Source of the DNA: Vibrio zhanjiangensis
Lineage (GTDB): Bacteria > Pseudomonadota > Gammaproteobacteria > Enterobacterales > Vibrionaceae
Direction of reading: 5' to 3'
DNA: 38,110 nt
NCBI RefSeq assembly: GCF_030161235.1
Contig: NZ_BSPW01000079.1
Coordinates: 1 to 38,110, forward strand
Positions within the stretch are counted from its first letter, which is position 1; each line of letters opens with the position of its first letter. The position numbers were made by a program, and so were the translations under genes. The notes below the pieces were generated by a model. That model was given only the letters and a program-made list of their open reading frames with translations, did not search any database and was not told the DNA's origin. Shown here piece by piece: positions 24,583 through 33,570 of this stretch.

Positions 24583-24978
24583 ATGTCGGGCATAACAGAT
24601 TTAGAAGAATTATTGCGTTCAATGCAGCCCAAACTCATCAATGCTGAGTTTGTATTTTGTAGTGTTGAAGGTGAGCTTAGAGACTATGTTGAGTTGGCTC
24701 CAGTGGCGAGTTTCATTGAAGCTGAAGGGTTAACACTTGTTTTGGAACGGAGTGTGGCACAAAAAGCGGGGTTAGTTTTTGAAGGAGTATATAGTCAGAT
24801 AACCCTGACAGTGCACTCGAGCTTAGAAGCTGTTGGCCTCACGGCTGCGGTATCGAGCAAGTTAGCGTCTCAAGGTATTAGCGCTAATGTTATTGCTGCC
24901 TATTATCATGATCATATTTTCGTTCAAGCAAACAAGGCCGATCAGGCACTATCCGCTTTAAGAGAATTCGGTCAATAG
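24583..24978 (+). CDS. ACT domain protein (DUF2241-like)
   Basis: The 131-residue protein begins SGITDLEELLRSMQPKLI and contains paired ACT-like halves (EFVFCSVEGE, ITLTVHSSLEAVGLTAAVSS, ISANVIAAYYHDHIFVQ). Proteins of this type are short stand-alone ACT proteins thought to bind amino acids; no enzyme domain is attached. AGGAATG lies close before the ATG. It stands alone. Confidence 0.8.
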   Translation: MSGITDLEELLRSMQPKLINAEFVFCSVEGELRDYVELAPVASFIEAEGLTLVLERSVAQKAGLVFEGVYSQITLTVHSSLEAVGLTAAVSSKLASQGISANVIAAYYHDHIFVQANKADQALSALREFGQ

Positions 24979-25071
24979 AATGTCGCGCATTTTCAGTTAG
25001 TGGTGATTTGCCTCGCTGGTGGTTTTGAACACTTAATTTGCTGCCCAAAACTTTCTAGTGCGGACCTCTGC

Positions 25072-25797
25072 TTAATTGAGCCCGTATTTTTCTTTTAACT
25101 TTTGAACAAGCGAAGCGTTCTTTTGCAAAAAATCGTCAAATTGTTTGATGATATCTGTGTGTGTTATCGAAGATAGAAAATAATCACCGTCGATGTGGGG
25201 GATAGCAGGGTCATAAGCAATCATATCTTCATCGATTTCTAATGACTTGATGGTATATTTCATTATTGCGACATTAAAATACATGCCATCGATATCATTT
25301 CTATTAACAAAAACTTTTACCAGATTTCTAAGACTATTAAATTCTTTTATTTTAAGTTTTCCTTGATCGACGTCCTCCATTATCGCATGAGGTGTAAACC
25401 CCCTGACGATTCCGATCGTTTTGGGTTTAGATTGACCTAACTTATCGGTTAGAACTACGACGCCTTCAGTATAACTAAGTGCTGATTGGCTATAAGATAT
25501 TTGGGTGTCCTTTTTCACTGTGCTTCCCCAGTTTGGATTATCAGGAAACTTTAAATCTACTTCTTGTTCAATGAATTCGTCGTAAAGGCGGACAATAGGC
25601 AGTGCTCGGTAGGTTAGAGTGTGATGATAATCTTTTGCAAATTGATCAAGGAGATCTCGTGCGTAGCCAGTATATTGACCTGATTTTATTGAAGAAATAG
25701 GGTAATAATCAATGTTTTCTACACCAATCACCAAGTTTTTCCCTTGGGCTATTTGACTGTATATTAAAACCAATAAGCTGATTGTCAGTGCCTTCAT
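25072..25797 (-). CDS. Periplasmic solute-binding protein of the amino-acid type
   Basis: The 241-residue protein has a signal peptide (MKALTISLLVLIYSQIAQG). A type II periplasmic binding fold follows: NLVIGVENIDYYPISS, GYARDLLDQFAKDYHHTLTY and, near the end, DDFLQKNASLVQKLKEKYG. I place the start at the ATG at 25797, which follows AAAGGTCACATA and gives a clean signal peptide; a longer frame begins 15 codons earlier. No ABC permease or ATPase is next to it, so it may feed a distant transporter or act as a sensor. Confidence 0.8.
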   Translation of the reverse strand: MKALTISLLVLIYSQIAQGKNLVIGVENIDYYPISSIKSGQYTGYARDLLDQFAKDYHHTLTYRALPIVRLYDEFIEQEVDLKFPDNPNWGSTVKKDTQISYSQSALSYTEGVVVLTDKLGQSKPKTIGIVRGFTPHAIMEDVDQGKLKIKEFNSLRNLVKVFVNRNDIDGMYFNVAIMKYTIKSLEIDEDMIAYDPAIPHIDGDYFLSSITHTDIIKQFDDFLQKNASLVQKLKEKYGLN

Positions 25798-26215
25798 TAT
25801 GTGACCTTTAGTATCCTTATTGTGGGAAAGTCGTCTCCTCAATCCATAGTTTAGGCAAAAAAATCAGGTTGTCCTGTTGCTGAAATAAAGCATTTACGCG
25901 TCTTAAGCTGTTTTTCCAGCATTTATACATTTAGAACAAGACCTTAGCCATCGTTTGAGCCAAGCCCCTCTCACAGAATCGGATAACATGAGACGGTAGT
26001 CAGCGAAGGGTTAGAAAGTTAAGAGGATTTAGATGTGGTGTCTTGATTGAGGGACATTCATTGCTAGAGACTGCAATTTTCATACTATCAATGATTGTTC
26101 TGGAAATTTTTTATATTAAAACAATTTACAAACTTTCATTTAAAATATAGATTATTTTGGTGTTTTTTAAATTATCGATAAATTAAAAACACTTAAACAT
26201 AGGATATGTATTTTA
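25798..26215. other. Intergenic region, AT-rich toward its 3' end
   Basis: This 418-base stretch lies between divergent genes. I see no convincing gene, terminator or long repeat. The last 120 bases are strongly AT-rich and should hold the promoter of the small gene at 26216. AGGATATG lies before that start. Confidence 0.5.
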
Positions 26216-26506
26216 ATGAAATTTCAGTTTTATTCTAATAAAGAGTTCGGTAAAGAGAATTTTACTTATCTCAATATGGGAGATGAAACTTTTCTCACGG
26301 AAAAAGAGCAATTGATAAAGCTTGGTTTTGAAGTCGATGGTGATGTGATTATGGCAGAATCAGTCGAAGAAGCCATTGAAAAATATAAATCTAATTTTAT
26401 TTATGTCATTGAAGATTATTCTAATTCACATCCTGAAAGTGCTCTGGCTAATTTTTTCATCGAAATGTATAAATCCATTTTTAAAAAAAAGAACAAATCC
26501 AACTAA
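26216..26506 (+). CDS. Small acidic protein of unknown function
   Basis: The 96-residue protein is not recognised. It is rich in Glu, Lys, Phe and Asn, has no signal peptide or membrane span, and ends in a basic tail (IFKKKNKSN). A middle helix (ESVEEAIEKYKSNF) is followed by YVIEDYSNSHPESALANFF. AGGATATG precedes the start. The DNA is clearly more AT-rich than its neighbours, which may mean horizontal gain. Confidence 0.6.
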   Translation: MKFQFYSNKEFGKENFTYLNMGDETFLTEKEQLIKLGFEVDGDVIMAESVEEAIEKYKSNFIYVIEDYSNSHPESALANFFIEMYKSIFKKKNKSN

Positions 26507-26513
26507 TCTGTTG

Positions 26514-26565
26514 ATGTTAGGCCGGAGTAACGACAAGCGTTAAAGGCTTGGGCCTACACTAACAT
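26514..26565. terminator. Hairpin structure between convergent genes
   Basis: ATGTTAG (26514-26520) pairs with CTAACAT (26559-26565), or TAGGCC (26518-26523) with GGCCTA (26551-26556). An inner stem CAAGC-GTTAAAG-GCTTG lies at 26534-26550. It sits between the small acidic protein gene and the YbjQ gene and probably ends transcription from both, although the T runs are poor. Confidence 0.5.
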
Positions 26566-26879
26566 TATTTAAGCTTTACCGCTGTTCCAAATACCATGAG
26601 CTCTGATGCTCCGTCAGTAATCGCACTGGTGGTAAACCGAATGCCGACTACAGCGTCTGCATTGAGCTTGGCTGCGTCTTGAACGAGACGCTCAATGGCG
26701 ATTTCACGAGCTTCGGTTAACATTTCGGTGTAACCCTTAAGCTCACCACCGACGATGCCTTTAAGTCCGGCCATAATGTCTCGTCCAACGTGTTTTGACT
26801 GGACAATATTACCATTTACAATGCCTAGCACGGTTTCAATCTCTCTGCCCGGAATCGTTTCTGTGGTTGTGTAGATCAT
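26565..26879 (-). CDS. YbjQ/UPF0145 family protein
   Basis: The 104-residue protein matches the UPF0145 (YbjQ) family over its whole length: TTTETIPGREIETVLGIVNG, HVGRDIMAGLKGIVGGELKG, and the C-terminal LNADAVVGIRFTTSA. The fold is a small oligomeric beta/alpha protein. A heavy-metal-binding role has been suggested for the family but not shown here. No partner gene is evident. Confidence 0.9.
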   Translation of the reverse strand: MIYTTTETIPGREIETVLGIVNGNIVQSKHVGRDIMAGLKGIVGGELKGYTEMLTEAREIAIERLVQDAAKLNADAVVGIRFTTSAITDGASELMVFGTAVKLK

Positions 26880-26999
26880 TTGTGTAATCCTAATCTAGCC
26901 AATAGGCTATAAATGTAAAGAAATATAACATTTCTATAGTTTGAATGAAATGTATAACTATTTTCCTTGAATCAATCAAGACCAACAAAGTGATAAGGG

Positions 27000-27680
27000 C
27001 TATTCGTTTGCTAGGATCACCAACATCGTTGTGGCTCCTTTTTGAAATTCATAACTGACTTCTTCGAGTCCGACTTTTGTACCTAAGCGTTCGAAGTGGT
27101 CGATGATAGAGGCCAGATAGTTTGACTGTGTTCCTTCAAGAGATAGTAGGGGATAGATCCGCACTTCTTTGGATACTCTGACTAATTCAGTGATCGACTG
27201 AATATGGTCTTGCAATGAAAAATGCTCTTCATACAAAAACAAAAAATGTGAGCATAGTGCGAGATCAAATTCTTTATCGGCAAAATTAAGCTCGGGTAAA
27301 GAACCCTGCACATATCTTTGCTCCGCTTTCCCTTTATCGTAGTCAGCTAAGAAGTGATTCATGGCTGACAATCTGGTTCGTTCTAAATGAAGTGGTGAGC
27401 TAAATTTATTCCATAGGTAATCATCTGTATTTTGGATGATTTGCTCCATGACTATTGGACGCACATGCTCTATCCGGTCACTAATTTGCTGCTTAGAAAA
27501 CTGGTATATCGGATCGATGGATATAATGTCCCCGCCCATCTGAGTAAGCTCAGCGTTGAAGCTTGCAGGACCATCGCTACATCCTAGAATCTTTTTATGT
27601 TTATCTTTTTCATTTAGGTTGAACATCAGTTGATATTCTTCAAGAGTTCGTCCCCAAGGGACCACGTTTTCCAACTTCAC
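27000..27680 (-). CDS. SAM-dependent methyltransferase-like protein
   Basis: The 226-residue protein has a Rossmann-type start (KKILGCSDGPASFNAELTQMGGDIISIDP: glycine-containing loop and the acidic end of strand 2) and a motif IV-like segment (FADKEFDLALCSHFLFLYEE). The first loop is CSDGP rather than the classical GxGxG. The substrate is unknown. It starts with GTG, seven bases after AAGGA. It is monocistronic. Confidence 0.65.
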   Translation of the reverse strand: MKLENVVPWGRTLEEYQLMFNLNEKDKHKKILGCSDGPASFNAELTQMGGDIISIDPIYQFSKQQISDRIEHVRPIVMEQIIQNTDDYLWNKFSSPLHLERTRLSAMNHFLADYDKGKAEQRYVQGSLPELNFADKEFDLALCSHFLFLYEEHFSLQDHIQSITELVRVSKEVRIYPLLSLEGTQSNYLASIIDHFERLGTKVGLEEVSYEFQKGATTMLVILANE

Positions 27681-28103
27681 CTTTTTGTCCTTATATCCCC
27701 AAATGATATATGTAGTGGCATTAATAATTGAGTAGTCTTTAGGTGGGGAAATTTTTTTAAAAACTAATTTTAATGGAAAAATAATTTCTCCATACTATTA
27801 AAGAACTCGTAATCATTGCAATATGTTTTTGTAATATATAGGTTATTAGTGAATTATTGATGGGGTTGAAAATCACACGGCAGACAGCATAGTTTCTGAG
27901 GTCAGCCAAGGTAATATAACAGTATATAAATTTGTTGATGGCTATTTGACCAGAATTAAAAGATAGAAAGATCAGATAAAAAACTTTATGCAATTACTGG
28001 CATTAATCCTTATTCAATCTATCGGCCTGTTGCTGATAGCCGCACCTTAGCTAAGCATAGAGCGTAGCATTTTGGCCGGCTTTTGCTCATCGGCTGGTAT
28101 AGA
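27681..28103. other. AT-rich intergenic region
   Basis: This 423-base stretch is AT-rich. A 78-codon minus-strand frame (27757-27993) has no ribosome-binding site and a composition typical of random AT-rich DNA, so I do not call it. No strong terminator or repeat was found. Confidence 0.4.
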
Positions 28104-29000
28104 TTACGCAGCAAGTGATGCCCTAATTTTTTCCTCGTAGAGGTCGAGCATTTCGTAGCGCTTGCGATACATTTTTCGCTTTGTCCGGTTTAGGTCGTCT
28201 AAATCTCTGCGAATACTCTTTAGTGGCAATTTAAATTGGTATGGGCTTTGTTTGATGCCACTCATTTCGCTACAGAACGCGTCATAGTCAAACATCATTT
28301 TTTTGCGTTGTCTTCTACTTCTGTAATCAGACGCATTATAGACATGGCCTTTGTTGGTGACACAATAGGCGTTAGATAGACCAAAGTGGCGAGCAAACAT
28401 TATGGTCAGCTCAACAATAAGCGCTTTGGGGCGCATTCCGTGTTGAGCTTTTGTTAACGACTTAATAATGTTAGAGCGATCTTCAATGGAGCCTCGTGCA
28501 CCTTGAATACAGCCGATAAATAAGTCGCCACTGTCAGTTACACAAAATGTGGTGAAATAAATGCTTTGCAGCGCTTTATTGGTGATGGATAAACCCAGAG
28601 AGCCCTCACGCCATTCGCCAGAGCAAAGTCGTACATCATACTCTTCGCCATGGTTTCCTTGGATCGAAAAAAGCTTATAACCCTGCTCTGAATAAGCCTG
28701 CTTGCTTTTTTCTCCCAGCTGCTTAGACATAAAACTTAGGTGGGCAGAAAGGTTTTGTAAACGAGTTGCCTTATTCCAGTTGAGACACACATAGGGGTGT
28801 GTGGGTTGATCGTACATCTTGGGTCTGAGGTCAAAAAGATCTCGAATGTGTTGATCTTCCTGCATAGATTGAATGGCTCTCGCTGTGCTTGGTGCCATCA
28901 TATAGCGAAGGCAGAATCTGCAGTGGTCCCGATACACAGTGAATTTGTTTTTGGTGCCATTAATTTGTTTTGAAATCTTATATAACGTCTTAAGTTTCAC
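28104..29000 (-). CDS. VirK/YbjX family protein (DUF535)
   Basis: The 298-residue protein matches the DUF535 family: LRYMMAPSTARAIQSM, YVCLNWNKATRLQNLSAHL, LFIGCIQGARG, and the GHVYNASDYRSRRQRKKMMFDY end segment. In enterobacteria relatives (VirK, YbjX) are linked to PhoP-controlled envelope changes and resistance to antimicrobial peptides; biochemical function is unknown. It starts with GTG behind GAGG at a 5-base spacing. It is monocistronic with a long upstream region. Confidence 0.88.
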   Translation of the reverse strand: MKLKTLYKISKQINGTKNKFTVYRDHCRFCLRYMMAPSTARAIQSMQEDQHIRDLFDLRPKMYDQPTHPYVCLNWNKATRLQNLSAHLSFMSKQLGEKSKQAYSEQGYKLFSIQGNHGEEYDVRLCSGEWREGSLGLSITNKALQSIYFTTFCVTDSGDLFIGCIQGARGSIEDRSNIIKSLTKAQHGMRPKALIVELTIMFARHFGLSNAYCVTNKGHVYNASDYRSRRQRKKMMFDYDAFCSEMSGIKQSPYQFKLPLKSIRRDLDDLNRTKRKMYRKRYEMLDLYEEKIRASLAA

Positions 29001-29281
29001 GGTAACCTCAAAGTGAAAACGAAGTTTTCCCGAGGAATATAATGATAAAAATGATGATTGCTGTATGGGTTTGTCAGAGGCTTATGACAAAGTTGTACAT
29101 GAGGGTGATTTTTATATTAAATGGTTTACTTTTCTAATCAGATCGAAACTATTCAGGGTTATATATCAAACCAACACATGACTGCAAAGTAACCTTGTTC
29201 GATATAAGGTCGATATCCTAAAGTTGGAATGTATGTATAAGTCCTTTGGGTGTGTGTCCTGAACTTCTTTTTTCATCGCCT

Positions 29282-30751
29282 TCACATCAGTTGTGCAGCA
29301 AACCGCTCCAGAGCAATGGTAATTTCACCTTCTGTCAGTGCACCAAAGCCAAATCGTACGTGCACTGGCACTATTGTTTCCGTATTGGTAAAAAATTTGC
29401 TGCCTGACAACACCGGTAAATTTGATAAAAGATCCTCTGGCTTATTATCACCAAAGGGTGTCAGTAGTCGTGAAATATCAATCCAAAGTGCCAACCCACC
29501 TTGTGGTAGGCGAAACGACACTTTATCGCTGAAAATACGCTGCAACTCACTTGCGGCATGATCTCGACGAGCTTGGTATATTTTACGAACTTTGCGAATG
29601 TGCTTTTTGACATCGCCTGATTGCATCAGGTCCGCGACAGCCAGTTCGGTCACCGTGTTGCCTTGTCTATCAATCAGGGTAATTTCCTCCGCAACACGAT
29701 TTATGAATGCTGGCTTGGAGACCATGTATCCGAGCCTTAGCCCAGAGGCAAACACTTTAGATAAAGACCCAATATGAATCACGTTCTCACTATTTGGAAG
29801 AGTAGCGAGCGGCGGAATGGGGCGACTATCATAGTGAAACTCGTGATCATAATCGTCTTCCAGTACAGCAAATCCATGCAATTGGGATAGCTGCAAGAGT
29901 TTAAGGCGCCTATCCATGGATAAACTGACGGTTGTTGGGTATTGGTGATGTGGCGTTGTATAAACCCCCGCGACTTGATGACATGATAAAATCTTTTCCA
30001 AGTCTTCAATATCCAGACCTTGCTCATCTTGCCGACAGCGAATGACGTTAAATCCGTTTGATTCAAACGCAGCTACTGCGGGTGAGTAAGAAAGACATTC
30101 AACCACCATGACACCTTTTGTAGGGTCCATCACCTTTGACGAGAGATAAATTGCCATTTGGCTGCCACGGACAACGCAAATCTGGTCTGTGGTGACATTC
30201 ATAAACCTATCCATATTGAGCATACGCTGGAGTGACTGGCGCAAAGCGTCGGTACCCTTTGGATCACCATAGCCCAAATAAGGTTGTCTGCTCGTTTGTA
30301 CTATCGCTCGGCGAAAAGCACGTGACAGTAGTTCAAATGGAATCAGCCTCGTATCAGGAACCCCATCATTAATGGAACTGGACTCTAACGCATTATGGGA
30401 TGAAAGCAGTTTTGCTTCGAACGAGTCTCCCGCGGGAAAGGCTCCTTGTGCAAGACTCACTAACTCTAAGTTTTCGCACGATAAAGACAGTTCAGGCAAG
30501 GTGTCTGCCACATAGGTGCCACGACGTGGTTTGGAAATCAGCCAACCTTGGGACTCAAGCTCCTCATAGACCTGTTGAACCGTTTTACGGTTAATCCCTA
30601 GTTGTAACGCCAATGTTCTTGACCCAGGCATCATGTGGCCAGGCGTCAAACGCCCCGAACAAATGTCTTCTGCGATCTGATTACTCAGCGTTGTATAAAT
30701 GGACTCACCACTTTTGCGTGAAAGCCAAATCTTAGTCTGCCAAGGACGCAA
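29282..30751 (-). CDS. MocR-type regulator (GntR helix-turn-helix with aminotransferase-like domain)
   Basis: The protein has an N-terminal GntR winged helix (SGESIYTTLSNQIAEDICSG, SRTLALQLGINRKTVQQVYE) and a fold-type I PLP domain. PLP-site features are LEDDYDHEFHYD and the lysine in IGSLSKVFASGLRLGYM. MocR proteins use PLP as a sensor cofactor and regulate neighbouring, often divergent, genes; the aldolase/DapA operon is therefore its likely target. The frame opens with an ATG at 30766, but GGAGG lies inside codons 1-3 of that reading. It is spaced 8 bases from a TTG at 30751, which I prefer as start (489 residues); the ATG version has no good site. Confidence 0.88.
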   Translation of the reverse strand: MRPWQTKIWLSRKSGESIYTTLSNQIAEDICSGRLTPGHMMPGSRTLALQLGINRKTVQQVYEELESQGWLISKPRRGTYVADTLPELSLSCENLELVSLAQGAFPAGDSFEAKLLSSHNALESSSINDGVPDTRLIPFELLSRAFRRAIVQTSRQPYLGYGDPKGTDALRQSLQRMLNMDRFMNVTTDQICVVRGSQMAIYLSSKVMDPTKGVMVVECLSYSPAVAAFESNGFNVIRCRQDEQGLDIEDLEKILSCHQVAGVYTTPHHQYPTTVSLSMDRRLKLLQLSQLHGFAVLEDDYDHEFHYDSRPIPPLATLPNSENVIHIGSLSKVFASGLRLGYMVSKPAFINRVAEEITLIDRQGNTVTELAVADLMQSGDVKKHIRKVRKIYQARRDHAASELQRIFSDKVSFRLPQGGLALWIDISRLLTPFGDNKPEDLLSNLPVLSGSKFFTNTETIVPVHVRFGFGALTEGEITIALERFAAQLM

Positions 30752-30765
30752 CAAATACACCTCCA

Positions 30766-30812
30766 TCTGGACCAGTACGAAAAGAGAATCTGGCTGTTAA
30801 TGAGGGTCCAGA
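30766..30812. promoter_or_regulatory. Inverted repeat in the MocR-aldolase divergent promoter
   Basis: TCTGGACC (30766-30773) and GGTCCAGA (30805-30812) are perfect inverted arms 31 bases apart. A further ATCTGG copy lies at 30788-30793, 23 bases after the first. MocR dimers contact widely spaced half-sites, so this is a likely operator controlling both directions. Confidence 0.5.
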
Positions 30813-30869
30813 GAGCCAATATTATGAGAGTGAAATTTAGGAGACGCAATAGCCTTGTGAGGTAAGATA

Positions 30870-31646
30870 ATGAAAACTGACACATTCAGTAAACAGACCC
30901 TAATGGAAATGGCCAAGAACAGCATGAAGGCCACCATCCCTGATCTCAATTTAACCGATCGACAGAAGCTTGCATTAACCTGCCGAATTTTATTCACCAA
31001 GGGACATGATTCAGGGCTAGCGGGACAAATCACCTGTCGCTCAGACAAACCAGACACCTTCATTACCCAAAGGTTTGGCTTGGGATTTGATGAAATTACC
31101 GCCGAGAATCTTCTTGAAGTAGACCAAGATCTGGAACCACTAGACCAGCAAGGAATGGCCAATCCCGCCAATCGCTTTCATACATGGGTATATAAAGAAC
31201 ACCCTGAAGTGAATTGCATCATTCACACCCACCCGACCTATGTCGCCGCACTCTCAATGCTCAGAGTACCGTTAACCATATCTCATATGGACACGTGCGG
31301 TCTCTACAATGACTGTGCTTTCCTTGGTGATTGGCCGGGTGTCCCTGTAGGTAATGAAGAAGGTGTGCTTATTTCGAATGCTTTGGGAAACAACCGAGCC
31401 ATTTTACTCGCTCATCATGGCCAGCTGGTGACAGGAAAAACCATTGAAGAAGCCTGCAACCTTGCCATTTTGATTGAGAGAGCAGCAAAACTGCAATTGC
31501 TCGCAATGGCAGCTGGACAAATCCAACAAATTCCACCAGCACTCGCCAATGAAGCTCATGATTGGGTATCCACAGACAAACGAAACAAAGTGAACTTTGC
31601 TTACTACGCAAGGCAAGTACTGAAAACACATCCCGACTGTATATAA
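30870..31646 (+). CDS. Class II aldolase/adducin family protein
   Basis: The 258-residue protein is of the zinc-dependent class II aldolase/epimerase type (FucA/AraD-like). Zinc ligands are the HTH pair at 119/121 (CIIHTHPTYVAALSML) and His182/183 (LLAHHGQLVTG). The segment DSGLAGQITCRSDKPDTFIT is the usual phosphate/substrate loop. GAGG precedes the ATG. It is the first gene of an operon with a DapA-family enzyme 10 bases downstream, and probably cleaves or decarboxylates a hydroxy-oxo acid. The substrate is unknown. Confidence 0.85.
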   Translation: MKTDTFSKQTLMEMAKNSMKATIPDLNLTDRQKLALTCRILFTKGHDSGLAGQITCRSDKPDTFITQRFGLGFDEITAENLLEVDQDLEPLDQQGMANPANRFHTWVYKEHPEVNCIIHTHPTYVAALSMLRVPLTISHMDTCGLYNDCAFLGDWPGVPVGNEEGVLISNALGNNRAILLAHHGQLVTGKTIEEACNLAILIERAAKLQLLAMAAGQIQQIPPALANEAHDWVSTDKRNKVNFAYYARQVLKTHPDCI

Positions 31647-31656
31647 GGACAATAAC

Positions 31657-32547
31657 GTGGAACTATCTGGTATTATTTCTTATCCAATTACCCCATTCAG
31701 TGCAGATGAACGCAGCATCAATTTTGATGTACTTGGTGAAACGCTGGAGCTTCTTCTTCAAAATGGCAGCGACGCTATTGCGCCATTGGGTAGCACAGGG
31801 GAAAGTGCCTATCTAAGCTTGGAAGAATGGCGTCAAGTTGCTGACTTTACGGTTAAAACTGTCGCAGGTCGAGTGCCTGTAATAGTGGGTATTTCTGAGT
31901 TAACAACCCTACAAGCGATCAGCAAAGCAAGATACGCACAATCGATCGGCGCCGATGCTGTGATGATCATACCCGTTTCATATTGGAAGCTGACCGAACA
32001 AGAAATTTTTAATTATTACAGAGAAATATCTGAAGCCATCAGCCTTCCTATCATGATATATAATAATCCAGCAACCAGCGGCATTGATATGTCCCCCGAA
32101 TTGCTGGTTCAGATGTTTAATGAAATCGACAACGTTACCATGGTGAAAGAGAGCAGTGGAGACATTCAGCGAATGCACAAGTTGTATGCCCTGAGTTCTG
32201 GCAAACTGCCTTTCTTTAATGGCAGTAACCCTCTGGCCCTTGAAGCCCTTTGTGCGGGCGCATCAGGCTGGTGTACTTCAGCGCCCAACCTGATTGGGCA
32301 ACAACCCAAAGCACTTTACCAAAGTGTTGTTGCAGGTAAACTTGATGAGGCAAGAGAGATATTTTATCAGCAGCTCCCTATGTTGAATTTTATTGTTTCT
32401 GGTGGCATACCCAAAGCCATAAAAGCAGGGTTGGTACTAAAAGGCATTTCTGCGGGTTTACCTCGCCGCCCTTTAAGAGGGGCTACGATCGCAGAAATCA
32501 CTCTGTTGCAATCTCTAATGGATAGTCACACTGAGGTTGTTAAATAG
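31657..32547 (+). CDS. DapA/NAL-family class I aldolase or dehydratase
   Basis: The 296-residue TIM-barrel enzyme has the Schiff-base lysine at 164 (NVTMVKESSGD), Tyr135 in MIYNNPATSG and the GSTGES loop at 45-50. The family includes dihydrodipicolinate synthase, N-acetylneuraminate lyase, 4-hydroxy-2-oxoglutarate aldolase and keto-deoxy-sugar dehydratases. True DapA is unlikely: the gene sits in a catabolic-looking operon under a MocR regulator. It starts with GTG behind AAGGAC. Pyruvate release from a hydroxy-oxo acid is the best guess. Confidence 0.85.
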   Translation: MELSGIISYPITPFSADERSINFDVLGETLELLLQNGSDAIAPLGSTGESAYLSLEEWRQVADFTVKTVAGRVPVIVGISELTTLQAISKARYAQSIGADAVMIIPVSYWKLTEQEIFNYYREISEAISLPIMIYNNPATSGIDMSPELLVQMFNEIDNVTMVKESSGDIQRMHKLYALSSGKLPFFNGSNPLALEALCAGASGWCTSAPNLIGQQPKALYQSVVAGKLDEAREIFYQQLPMLNFIVSGGIPKAIKAGLVLKGISAGLPRRPLRGATIAEITLLQSLMDSHTEVVK

Positions 32548-32571
32548 GCTTTGTGTGAAATAATGCAATTG

Positions 32572-32605
32572 GAAGATATGGTGAGCTCACCATATCTTCT
32601 TTTTT
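32572..32605 (+). terminator. Terminator of the aldolase/DapA-family operon
   Basis: A perfect 28-base palindrome with arms GAAGATATGGTGAG and CTCACCATATCTTC is followed by six Ts. It lies 24 bases after the stop and also faces the convergent RES toxin gene. Confidence 0.9.
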
Positions 32606-32630
32606 ATCTTTTTTGGTCTACGGATTGTCG

Positions 32631-33101
32631 CTATTTAAATATGCGAGGATCAAATTCGAAGTCGAGTTTTTCATGTTGGTTGAAAATGTCTTTCATCGCT
32701 GGATGATTTGGGTTGACGATGTAGTTGTGGTCTCTCGGCGAGATTGTTGAAGGGACTTGCAGCGCAGCATAGAGCGGCTTGGCCTGATTTAAAAACTGAT
32801 CACCAATTTCTTGGGTAGCTTCGCTTGCGGGAATATGTCGCCATGTTTTGGGTAAATCTTCCATATCAAGCTTAGCCACCAGTTTATTGGGGATTTCTAT
32901 ACGATAAAGGTCGTATTGATCAACAATGTTGGGATCGTTGTTGACATGGACAAACACTTCAAGTGAACACAGAGACTCTGACTCAGAGAAGTAGAGTGCT
33001 TCAGTACCCTTAGAGTTCCATCTTCCACCGTAGAGTTTTGCGCCCTCGGGGCTAAATGGGGTATCAGCAAACTTTTTTTGCGTTAAGCGGTAAAGCTGCA
33101 C
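32631..33101 (-). CDS. RES-domain toxin of a RES-Xre toxin-antitoxin system
   Basis: The 156-residue protein has the Arg, Glu and Ser residues that name the RES family: GGRWNSKG (residues about 26-33), the Tyr/Glu-containing ALYFSESESLCSLEVFVH, and VPSTISPRDHNYIVNPNHP. Characterised members degrade or ADP-ribosyl-modify NAD-linked targets and stop growth. It starts with GTG sharing one base with the antitoxin stop (TAGTG), so translation is coupled and the antitoxin is made first. Confidence 0.92.
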   Translation of the reverse strand: MQLYRLTQKKFADTPFSPEGAKLYGGRWNSKGTEALYFSESESLCSLEVFVHVNNDPNIVDQYDLYRIEIPNKLVAKLDMEDLPKTWRHIPASEATQEIGDQFLNQAKPLYAALQVPSTISPRDHNYIVNPNHPAMKDIFNQHEKLDFEFDPRIFK

Positions 33102-33553
33102 TACGAGAACACCCCATGCTCAACTCTGCCGATAAGATCTTTGACAATCTCATAATCAACCGTGGTTGACACCATATCGAGCGGTCTTTTTCCACCTAAG
33201 CCATACACGCTTTCACGAACCCATTCCAAAGCTCTTTGCTCACTGTTGAATAAATCGGTGGCTAACTTAATCAGCATGGCTAATCGATAGATGGCGTCAC
33301 TTTCCTGAGGATTGAAGCGCTCCTCTTTTTTAAGACGGCGCTTTATCGTGCTTACAGGAATATGAGTAACATTGTAAAACTCGTTTTGAGATAACTGGGT
33401 TTTTTCTAGAACTTTGTAATAGACCTCAGGTTTAAAGCCTTGGTGAACCGCATCCGTTCTGGCGGTTTTTGCGTCCTCAATACCTAGGCTAACCCAGAAA
33501 TTCGCTTTTTTGCTTGGTTTGGGTTTAAAGCTTTTTAGTTGAGACGTAGCCAT
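33101..33553 (-). CDS. Xre/MbcA/ParS-type antitoxin
   Basis: The 150-residue protein has an Xre-like helix-turn-helix (about 45-85; EKTQLSQNEFYNVTHIPVST) and a C-terminal toxin-binding domain of the MbcA/ParS type (WVRESVYGLGGKRPLDMVST). This is the normal partner of RES toxins and represses its own promoter. The toxin gene follows directly. Confidence 0.92.
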   Translation of the reverse strand: MATSQLKSFKPKPSKKANFWVSLGIEDAKTARTDAVHQGFKPEVYYKVLEKTQLSQNEFYNVTHIPVSTIKRRLKKEERFNPQESDAIYRLAMLIKLATDLFNSEQRALEWVRESVYGLGGKRPLDMVSTTVDYEIVKDLIGRVEHGVFS

Positions 33554-33570
33554 CGTCAGCCTCCAAAGTT

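Noticed and set aside
26514..26565. Integron attC-like site (GTTAGGC with GCCTA)
   Set aside because: The core motifs are in the wrong order for attC, and no integrase or cassette array is present; a hairpin between convergent genes is simpler.
27757..27993. 78-codon minus-strand frame
   Set aside because: No ribosome-binding site, random AT-rich composition, no recognisable features.
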